From positions 1 to 32,862 of the IMG/VR virus record IMGVR_UViG_3300035490_000124: a stretch of 32,862 nt of DNA; one strand, 5' to 3'. Below the pieces are notes generated by a model that saw only the letters and a program-made list of their open reading frames with translations, was not told the origin of the DNA and did not search any database. Positions 7,043-15,900 of the stretch are shown here, piece by piece; positions within the stretch are counted from its first letter, which is position 1; each line of letters begins with the position of its first letter. The translations under genes and the position numbers were made by a program. The stretch comes from a virus.

Positions 7043-9769
7043 ATGATCACTCCTCCCTTTCCCAACTCCCTCGCTATCGGCGGCCCTGTTCCAAACCTCT
7101 CCCCAACAGCCCTGGGCTTTTCTTTTCGTCTCGCCATTGTCGGTGAAGCCCCTGGTGAAGAAGAATGTGACCAACGCAAACCTTTTATTGGCGCCTCTGG
7201 TCGTGTTCTTGACAATATCCTTTCCCAACTCAATGTCCCCCGTGCCGCCTGTCTAATAGCCAGCGTCTGCCAATACCGACCACCGGGCAATAAGATAGAA
7301 TTATTTTCCAAAACCGGTCCTGAATTCGCCCACGGCCTTGCGGAATTAAAAAAGGACTTAGACGCCTTTCAACCCAACTGTATTCTTCTTCTCGGTCGTT
7401 CCGCGCTTTACTTCGCAAAAAACGGCGAGGATAAAATCGGAAACTGGCGGGGTTCTTTTTTCATCGGGTCTGGAGTCTTCGCAAACTACAAATGCATCGC
7501 CACTTACCACCCAGCCGCTTGTCTGCGTCAATATAAATGGATGCCTATCTTACGCATGGACATCAAGCGTGCTTTTAACGAATCGACCTCCCCAGAACTT
7601 CACCTCCCTATTCGAGACTTTCATATCGACTACGACGTCGATATGATCGTTTCTCGTCTTTATAATTTTATCGAAAACTCCGAAACCGTTTCTTGCGACA
7701 TCGAAGGCGGACTTGACTGTATGTCTTGCATCTCATTCGCTTCTTCGTCTTCATACTCCTTTATTGTACCCCTCGCAAAGCTTGACGGCTCTTCCTACTG
7801 GTCTTCTTTAGAAGAAGAACTTCGTATATGGAAAGCACTCTCCGCTATTCTCGCCTCCCCCAAGGTTAAAAAGATTCTTCAAAACTGTCTCTATGACGCT
7901 TTCGTTCTTGAATACGGATACTCTTGCTTCGTATCTAACATTGTCGATGACACGATGTTAAAATTTTGGGAACAATACTGTGAGCTTGAAAAAAGCCTGG
8001 CCTTTCAAACATCTCTTCTCACAAAAGAACCTTACTACAAATCTGAACGTAAGGCTTCTGACTACCACATTCACTATACATATTGTTGTAAGGACTCCGC
8101 CGTTACTTTCGAATGCAATGACCAACTTACAAAACTCCTAACTCCCACGTCTAAAAAACATTATGAATTCAACCACTCCCTTCTGCAAATCTTCCGCTAC
8201 ATTGAACTGCGTGGAATCAAATACGACACACAAAAAGCCACGCAACGCCTTCAAGAAGTCGATCACCATATTCATCTCCTACAAAGGGAGCTTGACCTGC
8301 TTGCAGGAGTTGGAGTCGAAAAACTTTTACTCGACCTTAAAGAACACCCTTCAAGATCTGAAACACGCTCTGCTTCAAGATTTGAAATACTCCTTTCCAA
8401 AATACAATCTGAAATTTGTTATAAAAAGAACCCCGGTCAGCCAAAGAAAGACTTTGAGGAAGCTTATCCAACAATCAAACTCCTTATCGAAGAAGTTGCA
8501 GAAACTCAACGTGAGTTTACCCCCGAGGAAATTGGATACCTTAATTCTACAATAGGCTGGTCGATGAATATCAAAGGAAAGGACTTTAAACACTTTCTTT
8601 ACGATGTTTTAAAACTTCCTATACAATATAATACAAATCCCGAAACAAAGGTTCGCTCAATCACCACCGATTATGATGCTCTTTTACAAATCCAAAAATC
8701 CAAGACTCCTCACCCCGCCGTTGCCTTGGCCATTGACATTGGAATCATGCGCACTCGGAGTCAAATGCTTCACATCTTTGCCGACCCTGATGGAAGAATC
8801 CGCGCGGGTTACAATCCAGTCGGTACGACAACTGGGAGAATTTCTTGCTACACATCGCCGACCGGTTCGGGATATAACTTGCAAACAATACCTGACGCTA
8901 ATTCCCTTCGGCCCCCTGGTCATCCTATACACAAAGGTATGCGTGACTTATTCATTGCCGACGAGGGATACTTTTTATTCCAATGTGATCTTAAAGGGTC
9001 GGATGGTTGGACTATTGGGGCTATTCTCAACAAATATGGAAGCCCAACAATGTTGGAAGACCTACGCTTCGGAATCAAGCCAGCGAGTCGAATTTGTTAC
9101 ATGCTACGCCACGGGAATCATTCCCTTATCGGAAAGCAAAGAGACGAGATTAAGTCTCTTCTCAAGGAGGTTAAGAAAGACGACTGGGATTATTTTGCTT
9201 GCAAAGTTGGCATTTGGGGCGTTTGTTATCTCATGGGTGTTGATTTACTTTCTGATCAAATAGGCAAACAGAGCGAAGGAAAGGTATGGTTAAGTAGGAG
9301 TGAAGTAACAAACTTCAGGCAAGCCGTGATGCTCGGTTATGATATTCAGAAATTTCACAACTGGGGGACGAGGGAAGTATGTCCTAAGCGTATCCTATCC
9401 GCGTCCAATGGATTCACTAGAAGATTCTTCGGTCGATCGACAGACATCCTCGGAGAAATACTTGCACATCTCCCTCAAGTATATACAACGTACGCAACAA
9501 ACATGGCAGCAAGGAGCCTTTGGTATGATAAAGAAAACAGAATTCAAGATGGAGATAAAACAAAACTCAAAATCCAACCCCTACATCAAGTCCATGATGC
9601 GCTTATCGGACAATTCCCCAAAGAAGACCTTTCCTGGGCAGTTGGTAAGATTAAATCCTACTTTAATAATCCCGTCGAAATCGCGGGTCAAATAATAACA
9701 ATACCTTTTGACGGGAATTATGGAACAAACTGGGCATTTGATGAAGAATCCAAGGTTGGAAATATTTGA
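7043..9769 (+). CDS. polA: UDG-like domain fused to family A DNA polymerase with 3'-5' exonuclease
   Basis: A 908-aa replicative polymerase. Residues 1 to about 185 match a family 4/5-type uracil-DNA glycosylase fold: VGEAPGEEE, PFIGASGRVLDNIL, then TYHPAACLR. Next is a DnaQ-like exonuclease with SCDIEGG (D219, E221), QNCLYDAF (D285) and YCCKD (D351). The polymerase domain has motif A with D649 (CDLKGSDGW), motif B with K721 to Y729 (KVGIWGVCY), and motif C QVHDALIG (D852). Phage SPO1 DNA polymerase also has a UDG-like N-terminal region, so the architecture has precedent. Oddities: the N-terminal C-x2-C expected for the Fe-S cluster of family 4 UDGs is absent, and motif C has Ala where Glu is usual. 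Whether the glycosylase domain is active, or is a uracil sensor, cannot be told. Confidence 0.95.
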   Translation: MITPPFPNSLAIGGPVPNLSPTALGFSFRLAIVGEAPGEEECDQRKPFIGASGRVLDNILSQLNVPRAACLIASVCQYRPPGNKIELFSKTGPEFAHGLAELKKDLDAFQPNCILLLGRSALYFAKNGEDKIGNWRGSFFIGSGVFANYKCIATYHPAACLRQYKWMPILRMDIKRAFNESTSPELHLPIRDFHIDYDVDMIVSRLYNFIENSETVSCDIEGGLDCMSCISFASSSSYSFIVPLAKLDGSSYWSSLEEELRIWKALSAILASPKVKKILQNCLYDAFVLEYGYSCFVSNIVDDTMLKFWEQYCELEKSLAFQTSLLTKEPYYKSERKASDYHIHYTYCCKDSAVTFECNDQLTKLLTPTSKKHYEFNHSLLQIFRYIELRGIKYDTQKATQRLQEVDHHIHLLQRELDLLAGVGVEKLLLDLKEHPSRSETRSASRFEILLSKIQSEICYKKNPGQPKKDFEEAYPTIKLLIEEVAETQREFTPEEIGYLNSTIGWSMNIKGKDFKHFLYDVLKLPIQYNTNPETKVRSITTDYDALLQIQKSKTPHPAVALAIDIGIMRTRSQMLHIFADPDGRIRAGYNPVGTTTGRISCYTSPTGSGYNLQTIPDANSLRPPGHPIHKGMRDLFIADEGYFLFQCDLKGSDGWTIGAILNKYGSPTMLEDLRFGIKPASRICYMLRHGNHSLIGKQRDEIKSLLKEVKKDDWDYFACKVGIWGVCYLMGVDLLSDQIGKQSEGKVWLSRSEVTNFRQAVMLGYDIQKFHNWGTREVCPKRILSASNGFTRRFFGRSTDILGEILAHLPQVYTTYATNMAARSLWYDKENRIQDGDKTKLKIQPLHQVHDALIGQFPKEDLSWAVGKIKSYFNNPVEIAGQIITIPFDGNYGTNWAFDEESKVGNI

Positions 9770-9798
9770 ATTTAAAAAAGCTAAAATCTAAAATAGAT

Positions 9799-10023
9799 AT
9801 GCACCTTTCAAAAGAAGAATACGATTGGTTTGAACAGCGAAGGCCGATTTGTTGCGGCTATTATTCTACTAGAATAATTGCAAATCCAAATCCTATATAC
9901 TCTAGCCCACGATACTTCTGCCCAAGTTGTGAAAAGACCTATAACTTTCGAGCAGCCGGTATTATCATCACATCCAGATTATCAAGAACCGACAAACGCC
10001 TAATAGCCGAAGAGCTTTACTAA
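9799..10023 (+). CDS. Small zinc-ribbon-like protein, 74 aa
   Basis: A 74-aa protein with two cysteine pairs, CC near the N-terminus (RRPICCGYY) and CPSC later (RYFCPSCEKTY), which suggests a small zinc-binding fold of the ribbon type. The frame can be extended to a TTG at 9766 that overlaps the polymerase stop. The ATG at 9799 was preferred as the more standard start; it is preceded by AAATCTAAAATAGAT. It lies between the polymerase and a P-loop ATPase, which fits a replication accessory or nucleic-acid-binding role. The family is not recognised. Confidence 0.72.
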   Translation: MHLSKEEYDWFEQRRPICCGYYSTRIIANPNPIYSSPRYFCPSCEKTYNFRAAGIIITSRLSRTDKRLIAEELY

Positions 10024-10030
10024 TACTAAT

Positions 10031-11281
10031 ATGCCCTCATTCCTTTCCGACTATATTCACTACACCTCCGGTAACGAATGTCCAAAGAACTGGCATTTTT
10101 GGTCAGGCTTTTCTTGCCTTGCTTGTGCGTTGCAAAAACGTGTATACCTCCGCAATGGCTACTTCACAATAACTCCACAACTCTATACCTGCCTCGTCGG
10201 TCCCCAGGGGGATAAAAAAACCACTGCAAAAAACATAGCCTACGATATGGTTGTAGAAGCTCTCCCCACTCTTCCCATTGGCGCTGCGATGTGGACTTGT
10301 CAAGACATTGTAAAGAACATGGCCGCTGACGATTACGAACGTGTATATACCGACGAACATGGTACTCAAGTCTCTCACCGCCCCCTTGCCTTATTTGTAA
10401 ACGAACTAAAGAACTTCATGGGCATCTCCCCAAGTATGATGATTAACTTCCTCACCGACATATGGGATAAAAAAATGTTCGATGCAGGAACTATTAAACG
10501 CGGATTAGAAGTAATAATGAACCCCTGTATAAACATCCTTGCATGTGAAACCCCCGAGTGGATTATTCAAAACCTAAAACTCAATATAATCTCCGGAGGA
10601 TTCGCACGTCGTGTAATGTTCATCTTGGCAGAAGACGAAGGCAAACGTATTCCCTTTCCCGAAGTCTTACAAGACATGGCCCTTGCTCGCAAACGTTGTA
10701 TAGAACACCTTCGTAAAATCTCCACAATAGTAGGGGGTTTTCAATACGAACCCGACGCTCGCGACTTCTATTCTAAATGGTATCGCGAACGCGTCATCCC
10801 CTCTGACTCTCCCATTCTCGGCTACTTAAAATCGAAACCAGAATTCGTTTTAAAACTCGCGATGCTCATAGAAATGAGTGAATACTCTCCACGTTTAATC
10901 ATCCGCAAGGACTCAATAGAAGAAGCAATGGCACATTTGGAACTCGCTGAAATAACCATGCCTAAACTCTTCCTCGCCAGCGGTCGTAACGAACTCGCCC
11001 AACATCAACAAGCCCTTTTGGAACACATTAAAAAATTAAACGGAAAAATCTCCACCAAGGAGGTGAAGAAGTTTCTTGAAAATAATATGTCTCGAATGGA
11101 AGTTCTTTCTACAATAGAATGGCTGAAAGAAACTGATCGTTTAATCGAACGCGATCATATTTTATGGCTGCCTGAAAAGTACGGGGAGCTTTTAGAAAAA
11201 CAGAAAGCGGCAAAGTCAAATTCAACTTTAACTTTAACTCCTCCTCCTACCCCTACCCCTTCTTCAATTCCCCAAGCGTAG
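10031..11281 (+). CDS. DUF3987-like P-loop ATPase, putative replicative helicase
   Basis: A 416-aa protein resembling phage DUF3987-type RecA-fold ATPases, often found in primase/helicase contexts. It starts with FLSDYIHYTSGNECPKNWHFWSGFSCLACAL. A P-loop-like LVGPQGDKKTTAKNIA follows, in which the usual GK is KK. A Walker B-like LALFVNELKNFMG has Asn at the first acidic position. GGFARRVMFILAEDEGKRIPFP is typical of this family. The C-terminal third is helical and possibly winged-helix-like, and ends in a Thr/Pro tail (TLTLTPPPTPTPSS) encoded by simple repeats. It probably acts as replicative or loading helicase, as no other DnaB-like gene is visible. Its 3' end overlaps the converging ATP-grasp gene by 29 bases. 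Confidence 0.85.
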   Translation: MPSFLSDYIHYTSGNECPKNWHFWSGFSCLACALQKRVYLRNGYFTITPQLYTCLVGPQGDKKTTAKNIAYDMVVEALPTLPIGAAMWTCQDIVKNMAADDYERVYTDEHGTQVSHRPLALFVNELKNFMGISPSMMINFLTDIWDKKMFDAGTIKRGLEVIMNPCINILACETPEWIIQNLKLNIISGGFARRVMFILAEDEGKRIPFPEVLQDMALARKRCIEHLRKISTIVGGFQYEPDARDFYSKWYRERVIPSDSPILGYLKSKPEFVLKLAMLIEMSEYSPRLIIRKDSIEEAMAHLELAEITMPKLFLASGRNELAQHQQALLEHIKKLNGKISTKEVKKFLENNMSRMEVLSTIEWLKETDRLIERDHILWLPEKYGELLEKQKAAKSNSTLTLTPPPTPTPSSIPQA

Positions 11282-12623
11282 GCAAGGGTTTATCCGTAAA
11301 CTTAACCCCCATTTTTTCCCCCTCCCTAATTGTATCCAAAGCCTTATCAATACTCCCCAGTGAAACTTCAATCCCAAAACCTTTTATCATTGCAGCTCGT
11401 TTCTTACACAAGTTTATTGCTTCAAGTAATGAATTCCCCACACCCACGACAACACCCAAATCAGGCAAACCTATGGTTTGTGGTGCCACGTAGTCCTTCC
11501 CGTTTCTACGGACGTGAAATCTTAATTTTACATACTCATCAATTTCTTTTGGATAACTAATACTCTGTGTATTTTCAACCGCAAACTCACTATGAATAAC
11601 AGCCATACAACCGAACTCGAACTTTTTCCTTGGTGTGGTACAAACACCACCGGCCCCGTCCCACAGAACTTGAGGCCAATTATCAAACAGCTCCTGCAAC
11701 AACTCGTTACTCGGCGTGCCCAATCTGCAACAAGGATCAATGAAGTACGCTTTCTTATCCTTGGTGTAACGTATTTCACTACAGAAAAAGCCGCAGTAAT
11801 TATCCGCACGGAATGCCGCGACCAGGCCAGCGTTCACTTTCTTAACTGGCTCTGCGAGTTCGTCATAAGTTTTAACACAACCGATCATTCCACAGTCCTT
11901 AACTTCATACGCCATCATTCCCAACTTGGGGAATTGACCTCTCACCGTGAAGCCGTCGTAACCAACCTCAACAGCGTCAGGGATTTCATCCTCAACAATA
12001 AATTCATAATCGTTTTTGACAATTCCCAAATGATGTTCCAAATCATCGAGCCTGGGTTCACTGAGAGCATAAGTCTCGTGTCGGAAGGTTTCAAAATCCC
12101 CACGGGTGAATGAAGTTTTTACATATTTATTTTCCACCTTCTTAAGGTGGTTTCTTAGTTTTTCAAAACCAAAAATATGTTCCATCGGCTGGACGTCCAT
12201 TCCTTGCTTTTTTAACCATTCTTTAAACTCCCATCTATGAAGTTCCATTTCCTCACCGAAGCCGGCACCCCATACACGTTTGCCTTGGCTTCTCAACCGT
12301 TCTTGCCAGTCACTCTGATACAGATCAAGAAAGACCCAAAGGTCAACTTCATCTTCCCTGCTTTGCGGGTCCAGGATACGTTCTATCTCATCGAACCCAC
12401 TCCCTATAACGAGCTGGCGCGACTGTACAAAAGCGGATTGATATGGTGTGTAGTAATAAACCTTTTTGAACCCCGAGGCGATCTTCCGTGCAAAGCTTAT
12501 GAACAGCCCATTGTCTACTACACACACCGTCTTCGTCCGGAGTTCCCCCTCGGTGATTCCCCCCATGTTTGATTTTTCTTCTTCTTCTTTTTCTTTTTCT
12601 TTTTCTTCTTCATCTTTCTTCAT
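11253..12623 (-). CDS. ATP-grasp ligase (PurD-like fold)
   Basis: A 456-aa ATP-grasp-like protein. After a charged tail, the N-terminal Rossmann-like part runs TVCVVDNGLFISFARKIA to VDLWVFLDLYQSDWQERLRSQGKRVWG. The ATP-grasp core includes NKYVKTS, YEFIVEDEIPDAVEVGYDGF and a YFIDPCCRLGTPSNELLQE metal/phosphate segment that corresponds to the D/E-x-x-x-R region of PurD-like enzymes. ATP-grasp enzymes join a carboxylate to an amine or thiol via acyl-phosphate; the substrate here is unknown. The ATG at 12623 overlaps the zincin stop (ATGA). Residues 2-18 are a Lys/Glu run from a GA-rich repeat, so a start at 12566 (residue 20) is possible. As last gene of the late operon it may modify a virion or host protein. 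Confidence 0.88.
   Translation of the reverse strand: MKKDEEEKEKEKEEEEKSNMGGITEGELRTKTVCVVDNGLFISFARKIASGFKKVYYYTPYQSAFVQSRQLVIGSGFDEIERILDPQSREDEVDLWVFLDLYQSDWQERLRSQGKRVWGAGFGEEMELHRWEFKEWLKKQGMDVQPMEHIFGFEKLRNHLKKVENKYVKTSFTRGDFETFRHETYALSEPRLDDLEHHLGIVKNDYEFIVEDEIPDAVEVGYDGFTVRGQFPKLGMMAYEVKDCGMIGCVKTYDELAEPVKKVNAGLVAAFRADNYCGFFCSEIRYTKDKKAYFIDPCCRLGTPSNELLQELFDNWPQVLWDGAGGVCTTPRKKFEFGCMAVIHSEFAVENTQSISYPKEIDEYVKLRFHVRRNGKDYVAPQTIGLPDLGVVVGVGNSLLEAINLCKKRAAMIKGFGIEVSLGSIDKALDTIREGEKMGVKFTDKPLPTLGELKKG
12134..12163 (+). terminator. Candidate rightward intrinsic terminator inside the opposite-strand gene
   Basis: CCACCTT (12134-12140) and AAGGTGG (12144-12150) form a 7-bp GC-rich stem with a 3-base loop, followed by TTTCTTAGTTTTT on the + strand. 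This has the form of an intrinsic terminator for the rightward unit, about 850 bases past its last stop codon, lying antisense within the ATP-grasp gene. No alternative terminator is visible at the convergence point. Confidence 0.4.
12572..12614 (-). repeat. GA-rich microsatellite at the ATP-grasp start
   Basis: On the minus strand this reads as GAAGAAGAA and GAAAAA-type units just after the ATG at 12623. It encodes the Lys/Glu-rich N-terminus if that start is used. If translation begins at 12566, it is instead an A-rich leader like those of other genes in the window. Confidence 0.75.
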
Positions 12624-12997
12624 AAACTTTCAATCTCCTTTTCATACGCTTCCCAATTGACCCCAAGAGTTTCAGCTAATTGCTTTTCATACTGCATAGC
12701 AATTTGATGCTGTTTATAATAAGGTGCAAGAACACAATCTCCCGGCTCTTCTACATTCCCAGGGAGACGCTTTGCTTCAAACTCAATATCGAATTGTGTA
12801 ACCGCTTCTTCATCCACTCCGTCTTGAAGACACAACAACGCCTCGATCAACTCGTGTAAGATAATAAGCTGTTCATATCTTGCATCGCTCAAACGTGAAC
12901 TGCGAATTTGCAAGACATTCTTATCATCGACCCACCAATCACCCACTGTAGGATAACGGTGTTTATCATGTTCAATTACTTTTGCATTGATGTTCAT
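12620..12997 (-). CDS. Zincin-like putative metalloprotease, 125 aa
   Basis: A small protein with an HELIE motif at residues 48-52 in the context YEQLIILHELIEALLCLQDG. This resembles the HExxE/HExxH zinc-binding helix of zincin-like phage proteins. The rest is acidic and helical (EEAVTQFDIEFEAKRL; QIAMQYEKQLAETLGVNWEAYEKEIESL). Its ATG overlaps the large ejection gene's stop (TAATG), and its stop overlaps the ATP-grasp start (ATGA), so three genes are translationally chained. Catalytic activity is not certain because a third zinc ligand is not obvious. It could alternatively be a structural zinc-binding protein. Confidence 0.8.
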   Translation of the reverse strand: MNINAKVIEHDKHRYPTVGDWWVDDKNVLQIRSSRLSDARYEQLIILHELIEALLCLQDGVDEEAVTQFDIEFEAKRLPGNVEEPGDCVLAPYYKQHQIAMQYEKQLAETLGVNWEAYEKEIESL

Positions 12998-15900
12998 TAG
13001 TTAAAAATACTACTCCTTCCTTTTTTATTACCTTTTTTCTTCTGCACTTCCTTCACCTCCTCAGGACTCGTTCCCATTATTTGAAAGAACCTATTACTAA
13101 CTTCCTGATTAGACCCCTTAGCCTTGTCATAAACATTTTTTTGTTCTTCATTCAAAGAACTATAAAACTCCTCCTCTCTTTCCTTACTTCCCGTGAACCT
13201 ATACTTCGCATAGGTTTCATAATACTTCTCAAGCTGTTTATCATTCTTTCCCCCTTCTTCTTTTAACCTTTCAATTTGCTCCTTAGCAACTTTCATATCG
13301 CCCCTTCTTAGGGCGTTATTCAAATCAAAATAATCACTCTCCGGAAAACTTCCTTCATCCTCCTTCACTCCATTAGCCTTCTTCCACTTCCTTGCAAGTT
13401 GCATCGTCTGTTGTCTTTCACTAGGTGCTATATCCACAGGGCCTATTAGATTATTTAACAACTGCCTTTCTTCTTGCGTTCCACCTTTGCCTTTTATATA
13501 ATCAGCCACGCCCTGTGCTCCAATAGGACTTGGAAACACTTCGCCTTTAATCAACCTTCCAACCTGTCCTTCCTTTTTTTCCATAGGTCCAGTTAATCCA
13601 TACTTCTTCTCCGTAATCCACGAAGCAACGGGTTGCATACCTGCACTTAGATGTCCTCCAAGTACATCTTTAAACGCCTCGCTAACTGAATCAACATCAT
13701 CAACCTTACCTCCGAGAGCATCTCTCACAAGAGCCTTTTCAAATCCATGAGTAAGTTCAAAGCTACTCGCTGTAGGGTCAAGATAGAAATCTCCAATCTT
13801 ACTATCAAGCTCGTGCCCTTCTTCCTTACGCATTGGACTTCCCGTGGTCGCTTCATTAATCAAAGCATTCAATGTAAGATAAGCAACAACCCCCGTGCCC
13901 ATCATTCTCGACTGCATATTGAACTGTGGCCTGAGAACTCCTTCCTCTTTTAAAGTTCTAGCAGTATCATAAACTCCCTTCACCGCTCCCTTCACCGCGC
14001 CTGCTTCAAACCTCGCTTCACCTTCTGTCCAATTCGGTGCAAGGAAAAACAGCTGCGCCAGGTCACGATAACTGGCACGAGTCAATAAACCTTGTTTACC
14101 TAAATTACCAAAGGCCACATTTATATCATGGCTCACTTTTCTTGCAACTTCTCTTTCACTCAATTTCGGCCATTGTTTTCTATAAACATCATAAGCCTTA
14201 TATCCAACATCTTCCATCAACCCCGCTTGAAAGACGTCAAAAAGATACCTTGTAAAATCCCCCGTAGCCGGAAGCTTTTCTGCCCAATGTTGATTGAACG
14301 CATCTGTCGTACGACCAGTATTAAACCCTTCAGTTGTTAGTAAATTACTAACCCTCTTTCTTCTTAACGCTTCATTTGTTTCTTCCTTTGTCCAACCTTC
14401 TTCTTTCGCAATAACTTGTATTTCTTCAGGACTTCTATCACGAATAAGTAATCCTTTAGTAATTTCAGGAAGCTTTCCTTTTACGACATCTCCAGCGGTT
14501 GCTTCCAAGCCCCTTCTTCCAATACGGGCCATGTGAACGGTATCAAACAACAGCTTGACGTGTTTTTGCACACCTCTAGCTTCCATCAACATAGGACCGA
14601 TTTGACCCCTGGTGAAAATACTAGGATCGTAAATCGCAGTGACAATAGACTTATACCCCTCTTTCACAAGTCGCTTTGTTCCTGCGACATCTACCACCAC
14701 ATAGCCTTTGGGTATTTCCTGACCTTCTTTCCATTTCTTTAATATATTTTCTCCCGAATCAGGGTCTTTCATTCCTTCCATTAACTTATCAAACACTTTA
14801 CTCTGCACATAAAGCTGTTGGCCTTTTTGTAAACGGCTTCTGAGCAATTCCAAAGAGTCAAAACTCCCCGCCTTTTTCCCCGCAATTAACCTATCCGCAA
14901 GCGTTGCAAAATTCCTTTTTTGAGTAAAGCTCGTCATGTCACTTGTATCATCCGCGAGGTGCATCATATAATTCGGCACATAATTTATATGATGTCCTGA
15001 GTCTCTTTCCCACTTTACTTCTTGATCTAAAGCTTTGCCGTATTTCTCAACATGCTTTGAGTATTTATCCCAGTTGTTTAAAGCCTCTTGAGCGTAACGA
15101 ATGAATGCTTCTTTATCTTTACTTTCAGGAGCTTTACTTTTAACTTCATCCAATTGCTTTTCAAGAACTTTCCTATCTAATCCACTCTCTCTCATTAGTC
15201 CAATAGCCCCTGAGAGATTATCGTAAGCGGTTTTTGCCCGACGATAAACAGGAGATAGCCCGGCGGCTTTTAAAATCCGTTGAGGATCCTTTAAACCGAA
15301 ATCACGCAATGCAGGGCCTTTTACATCGTTGGTTATTTCATTGGCTTTGTTTCTTGCGATGTTTATCGTAGCGTCTTTTGTACGTTTTATTTGATCAATC
15401 GCGGGACGACGGGAGGCCCATTGAGAAACTTGATCAACAAGTTTTTTCGTGCCGTTAACGACGGGTTCCATTAAGATAGAACCACTTTCGGGAGTTAGTT
15501 TTTTATGTGAGGTTCCTTCAAGCTTTCCAAGGTCTTCGAGATTTTCCTTCGTGATTTCTAATCCCCCATGTAACTGCTGCCACAATCCTACTTCCTCTCC
15601 CCCTCCTTTTCCTCGTCCCTTTTGTGTTTTCTCTGCCACGCCCTTTTCGCCACCTCCTTCAGTCCCTCCGGTTTGTTGTGATAGCTCATTCCTTTGACTG
15701 CCTTCCCGCCCTTGGAATGTTTCGCCTCGGTTTCCTTCGCCCAACGTTTCGCTATTTCCGGATGATTCGCGAACAGGAACCCCTTTTGTTTCTTCGATTT
15801 GAACGGCATTTTGTACTCCTTCTTTTACTTGTTGTGGTTGCTGCGGTTGTATTTGTGCTGCTTGCCTTGCACTCGGAACTGCCTCTGCCTTCGCAGGACT

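Noticed and set aside
9786-9798. 13-bp dyad ATCTAAAATAGAT, also on the minus strand at 29788-29800 ahead of the fibre gene
   Set aside because: Sharing of some 13-mers within a 33-kb AT-rich window is expected by chance, and the distances to the two starts differ (0 and 7 bases).
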